Assembly (NCBI GenBank): GCA_021812205.1
Contig: JAKAOJ010000023.1
Span: 1-6,017 of the forward strand
Direction of reading: 5' to 3'
Source: Microcaldota archaeon
GTDB taxonomy: Archaea; Micrarchaeota; Micrarchaeia; Micrarchaeales; Micrarchaeaceae
Length of the DNA: 6,017 nucleotides
The notes beneath the pieces are model-generated. The model made no database searches and was not told the DNA's origin. It worked only from the letters and a program-made list of their open reading frames with translations. A program made the translations under genes and the position numbers. Shown in pieces: positions 4,357 to 6,017 of the stretch (position 1 is the first letter of the stretch; every line of letters starts with the position of its first letter).

Positions 4357-5907
4357 ATGCAAAGCTTAAAAGAGTTTACAATGTACACAAAGGCCTCTCT
4401 GACGGTAAGGGAGGCCTATGCGCTGCTCGCCAACACCGAGGCCCTTGGAGCCACAGAGAGCCTGATGGTCGAGAACGCAGGCTTTGCCGTGGCTACTTTC
4501 CTGAAGCGCCAGCACAGGCAGGACAGGCTGCTGTTCGTGTGCGGCACAGGAGGCATGGGTGCAATAGGCCTTTCAGCCGCAAGGCACTCAATGATGCAGT
4601 TCGACATGGAAGTTGTGCTCGTAGGCGATCCGTCAGAGCTCCACAACAGCGTTGCAAAGAAAAACTATGAGCTCCTCGCAGACATGATGGACATACACTC
4701 TATAACCTCTGAAGGCATGGACAAGTTCAGGAAGCTGGCAAAGTGGTCTGACGACATAATCGACTCAATAACCGGCATAGGCATGAAAGGAAGGCTCACA
4801 GGCCAAGTGGTGGGGGTCATAAAAGCCATCAACGAGTCGCGCAAGTACACCATATCGATAGACGTACCGAGCGGCATTAACGCAACCACTGGCATGAAAA
4901 ACATGGCTGCCGTGGTGCCTGACCTGGTGCTTGCTATACACAAGGTGAAGGCAGGGGTGGAGAAGAGCAGGCCGAAGGAGCTTACAACCCTCGACATAGG
5001 GCTGCCTATAACTGCCGAGCTTTTTGTCGGGCCTGGCGACGTGATGCTTGCCACCCGGCCGCGGTCTGTATACACCAACAAGTACGAAAACGGCTCTGTG
5101 CTGATACTTGGCGGAGGCGCAAGATTCAAGGGTGCTCCTGTGCTGGGGGGATACGGTGCCAGCAACGCCCTCTCGGCTCTCAAAGCGGGCTCTGGCTACG
5201 TGACCATACTCGCCCCAAAATCCGCAGCGCATGCCATGTCAATGATGTCTCCTGAGCTGATAGTCAACCCTATGTCGTCGGACACGCTTCAGCCCCAGGA
5301 TGTTGCATCAATAGGCGCGATCAAGCATGACGTCCTGATCTTCGGTTCAGGCATAGACCCTGACATAGCCCAGTATAAGCCCCTTAAGGCGCTGCTGGAC
5401 GCGGAGAAGAAGGCAGGCAAGCCTGTAGTCATAGATGGCACAGGCCTGAAGCTGATATCAAAGTACAAGAACCTGATAACCTCAAATATGGTGCTTACGC
5501 CGCATGATGGCGAGTTCAAGGCGCTCTCAGGTAAGGACACCAAGCAGCAGCCGCTATACAAGCGCATATATTCTGCGCTTGATTTTGCGAAAACCTACGG
5601 CTGCACGCTCGTGCTGAAGGGCCACGACACCATAATAACCGACGGCAAGCTCCTCAAAATCAACCGGGCCAAGACACCTGTCCTGGCTACGATGGGCACC
5701 GGCGACATACTTGCAGGCATAATAGCGAGCTATGCGGCGCTAAACTCAAGCCTGTTTGAGAGCGCGGCAGCGGCAGTGTACGTTCACGCTGTAACTGGAG
5801 ACAGGCTCTACGCGCAGCGCGGGATGCACATAACGGCTCAGGACGTGCTGGACGGGCTGCCTGAGACAATGAAGCAGTTTGACATAATATCGCCGAAGAT
5901 GGTATAA
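4357..5907 (+). CDS. nnr: Bifunctional NAD(P)H-hydrate epimerase/dehydratase (NnrE-NnrD fusion)
   Basis: A 516-residue cytosolic metabolite-repair enzyme. The N-terminal YjeF_N domain (about 15-225) would epimerise R- to S-NAD(P)HX. The C-terminal ribokinase-like domain (about 230-510) dehydrates S-NAD(P)HX, using ADP or ATP, back to NAD(P)H. Epimerase features seen are LMVENAG, IDSITGIG (135-142) and IDVPSG (168-173). The usual CGxGNNGGDG loop reads CGTGGMGAIG (62-71), so the Asn-Asn and Asp are lost. Dehydratase features are VLILGGG with KGAPVLGG, AGSGYVTI, VIDGTG (358-363; usually DAD), TPHDGE (381-386), VLKGHDT and the catalytic GTGD (447-450). The length fits the fused family. ATG 4357 fits a leaderless start 24 bases after the TATA-like box. 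ATG 4381 is the alternative (508 residues), and neither has a clear ribosome site. Starts further upstream (TTG 4303) overlap the divergent gene and are unlikely. The next gene begins one base after the stop. Confidence 0.9.
   Translation: MQSLKEFTMYTKASLTVREAYALLANTEALGATESLMVENAGFAVATFLKRQHRQDRLLFVCGTGGMGAIGLSAARHSMMQFDMEVVLVGDPSELHNSVAKKNYELLADMMDIHSITSEGMDKFRKLAKWSDDIIDSITGIGMKGRLTGQVVGVIKAINESRKYTISIDVPSGINATTGMKNMAAVVPDLVLAIHKVKAGVEKSRPKELTTLDIGLPITAELFVGPGDVMLATRPRSVYTNKYENGSVLILGGGARFKGAPVLGGYGASNALSALKAGSGYVTILAPKSAAHAMSMMSPELIVNPMSSDTLQPQDVASIGAIKHDVLIFGSGIDPDIAQYKPLKALLDAEKKAGKPVVIDGTGLKLISKYKNLITSNMVLTPHDGEFKALSGKDTKQQPLYKRIYSALDFAKTYGCTLVLKGHDTIITDGKLLKINRAKTPVLATMGTGDILAGIIASYAALNSSLFESAAAAVYVHAVTGDRLYAQRGMHITAQDVLDGLPETMKQFDIISPKMV
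4365..4372 (-). promoter_or_regulatory. Alternative TATA-like box for the AbrB-like gene
   Basis: The minus strand reads CTTTTAAG. A start about 25 bases downstream (near 4343) would leave roughly 34 bases of leader that includes the GGTGGT site before ATT 4309. It lies inside the first codons of the divergent gene if that gene starts at 4357. Confidence 0.3.
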
Positions 5908-5908
5908 C

Positions 5909-6017
5909 ATGAACTCCCCCTACAAAGAGGTATTTAGCCAGGTGAGCAGCGAGCTCGAGCGTGCAGTGAAGGAATGCGGCTACGAGGCAGATGTGCAATC
6001 CACGATAAGCATATCCA
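5909..6017 (+). CDS. argS: N-terminus of a probable arginyl-tRNA synthetase (3' truncated)
   Basis: ATG 5909-5911 starts one base after the TAA of the hydrate-repair gene and stays open for 36 codons to the window edge. The fragment (MNSPYKEVFSQVSSELERAV, then KECGYEADVQ, then STISIS) is a helix followed by a GYEADV turn and a strand. That fits the start of the ArgRS N-terminal additional domain in archaea, where a FGDLS-type motif would be expected soon after. That motif lies beyond the window, so the call is tentative. The spacing shows translational coupling with the gene before. GGT at 5901-5903 is the only hint of a ribosome site. Confidence 0.45.
   Translation, partial: MNSPYKEVFSQVSSELERAVKECGYEADVQSTISIS

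Noticed and set aside
4665..5183. A minus-strand open frame opposite the hydrate-repair gene
   Set aside because: It is antisense to conserved epimerase and dehydratase motifs and resembles no protein family.
1..6017. Mobile element, CRISPR array, toxin-antitoxin pair or defence island
   Set aside because: No transposase, integrase, regularly spaced repeats or terminal inverted repeats were seen. The AbrB-like protein resembles antitoxins only in its N-terminal domain, is far longer than a typical antitoxin and has no toxin gene beside it.

Overview
The window reads as ordinary chromosomal DNA of an archaeon. The evidence is a Sec61-beta-type translocon subunit, a Ygr210-type TGS GTPase, GGTG-type Shine-Dalgarno sites matching the archaeal 16S tail, TATA-like boxes upstream of genes, and a class II tRNA-Leu with no encoded CCA. 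Base composition is moderate in GC, and ATA, AGG and CTG codons are frequent. The compact layout and several diverged core proteins would suit a DPANN or Micrarchaeota-like lineage, but that placement is an inference and not proven from this window.

Layout. Positions 1-121 hold the last 39 codons of an unidentified plus-strand gene. It converges on a minus-strand DUF1059 gene (205-456) that carries a polyglutamate tail. Between them lie a hairpin and a minus-strand T-rich terminator. A minus-strand tRNA-Leu(CAG) follows (538-622). It diverges from an APC-family amino acid permease (693-2006), with a TATA box between them that can be read in both directions. A Ygr210/YchF-related GTPase (2033-3202) lies 26 nt after the permease and is probably co-transcribed. 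A 51-residue Sec61-beta gene (3247-3402) follows with its own promoter candidate. It converges on a minus-strand AbrB-like/winged-helix protein (3428 to about 4309). That gene diverges from a bifunctional NAD(P)H-hydrate repair enzyme (4357-5907). One base after the repair gene a new gene begins, probably arginyl-tRNA synthetase, and it runs off the window.

How the genes relate. Most are housekeeping: amino acid uptake, a ribosome-linked GTPase, protein secretion, metabolite repair and tRNA charging. They do not form one pathway, and I see no mobile element, CRISPR array, phage gene or defence island.

The points most worth a second look are three. The AbrB-like gene has no ATG, GTG or TTG that would include its whole N-terminal domain, and an ATT preceded by GGTGG is the best start candidate. 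The epimerase half of the hydrate-repair enzyme has lost its NNGGDG signature while the dehydratase half keeps GTGD. The DUF1059 protein has a Cys2-His2 arrangement followed by nine consecutive glutamates. I do not see a clearly new biological system here.
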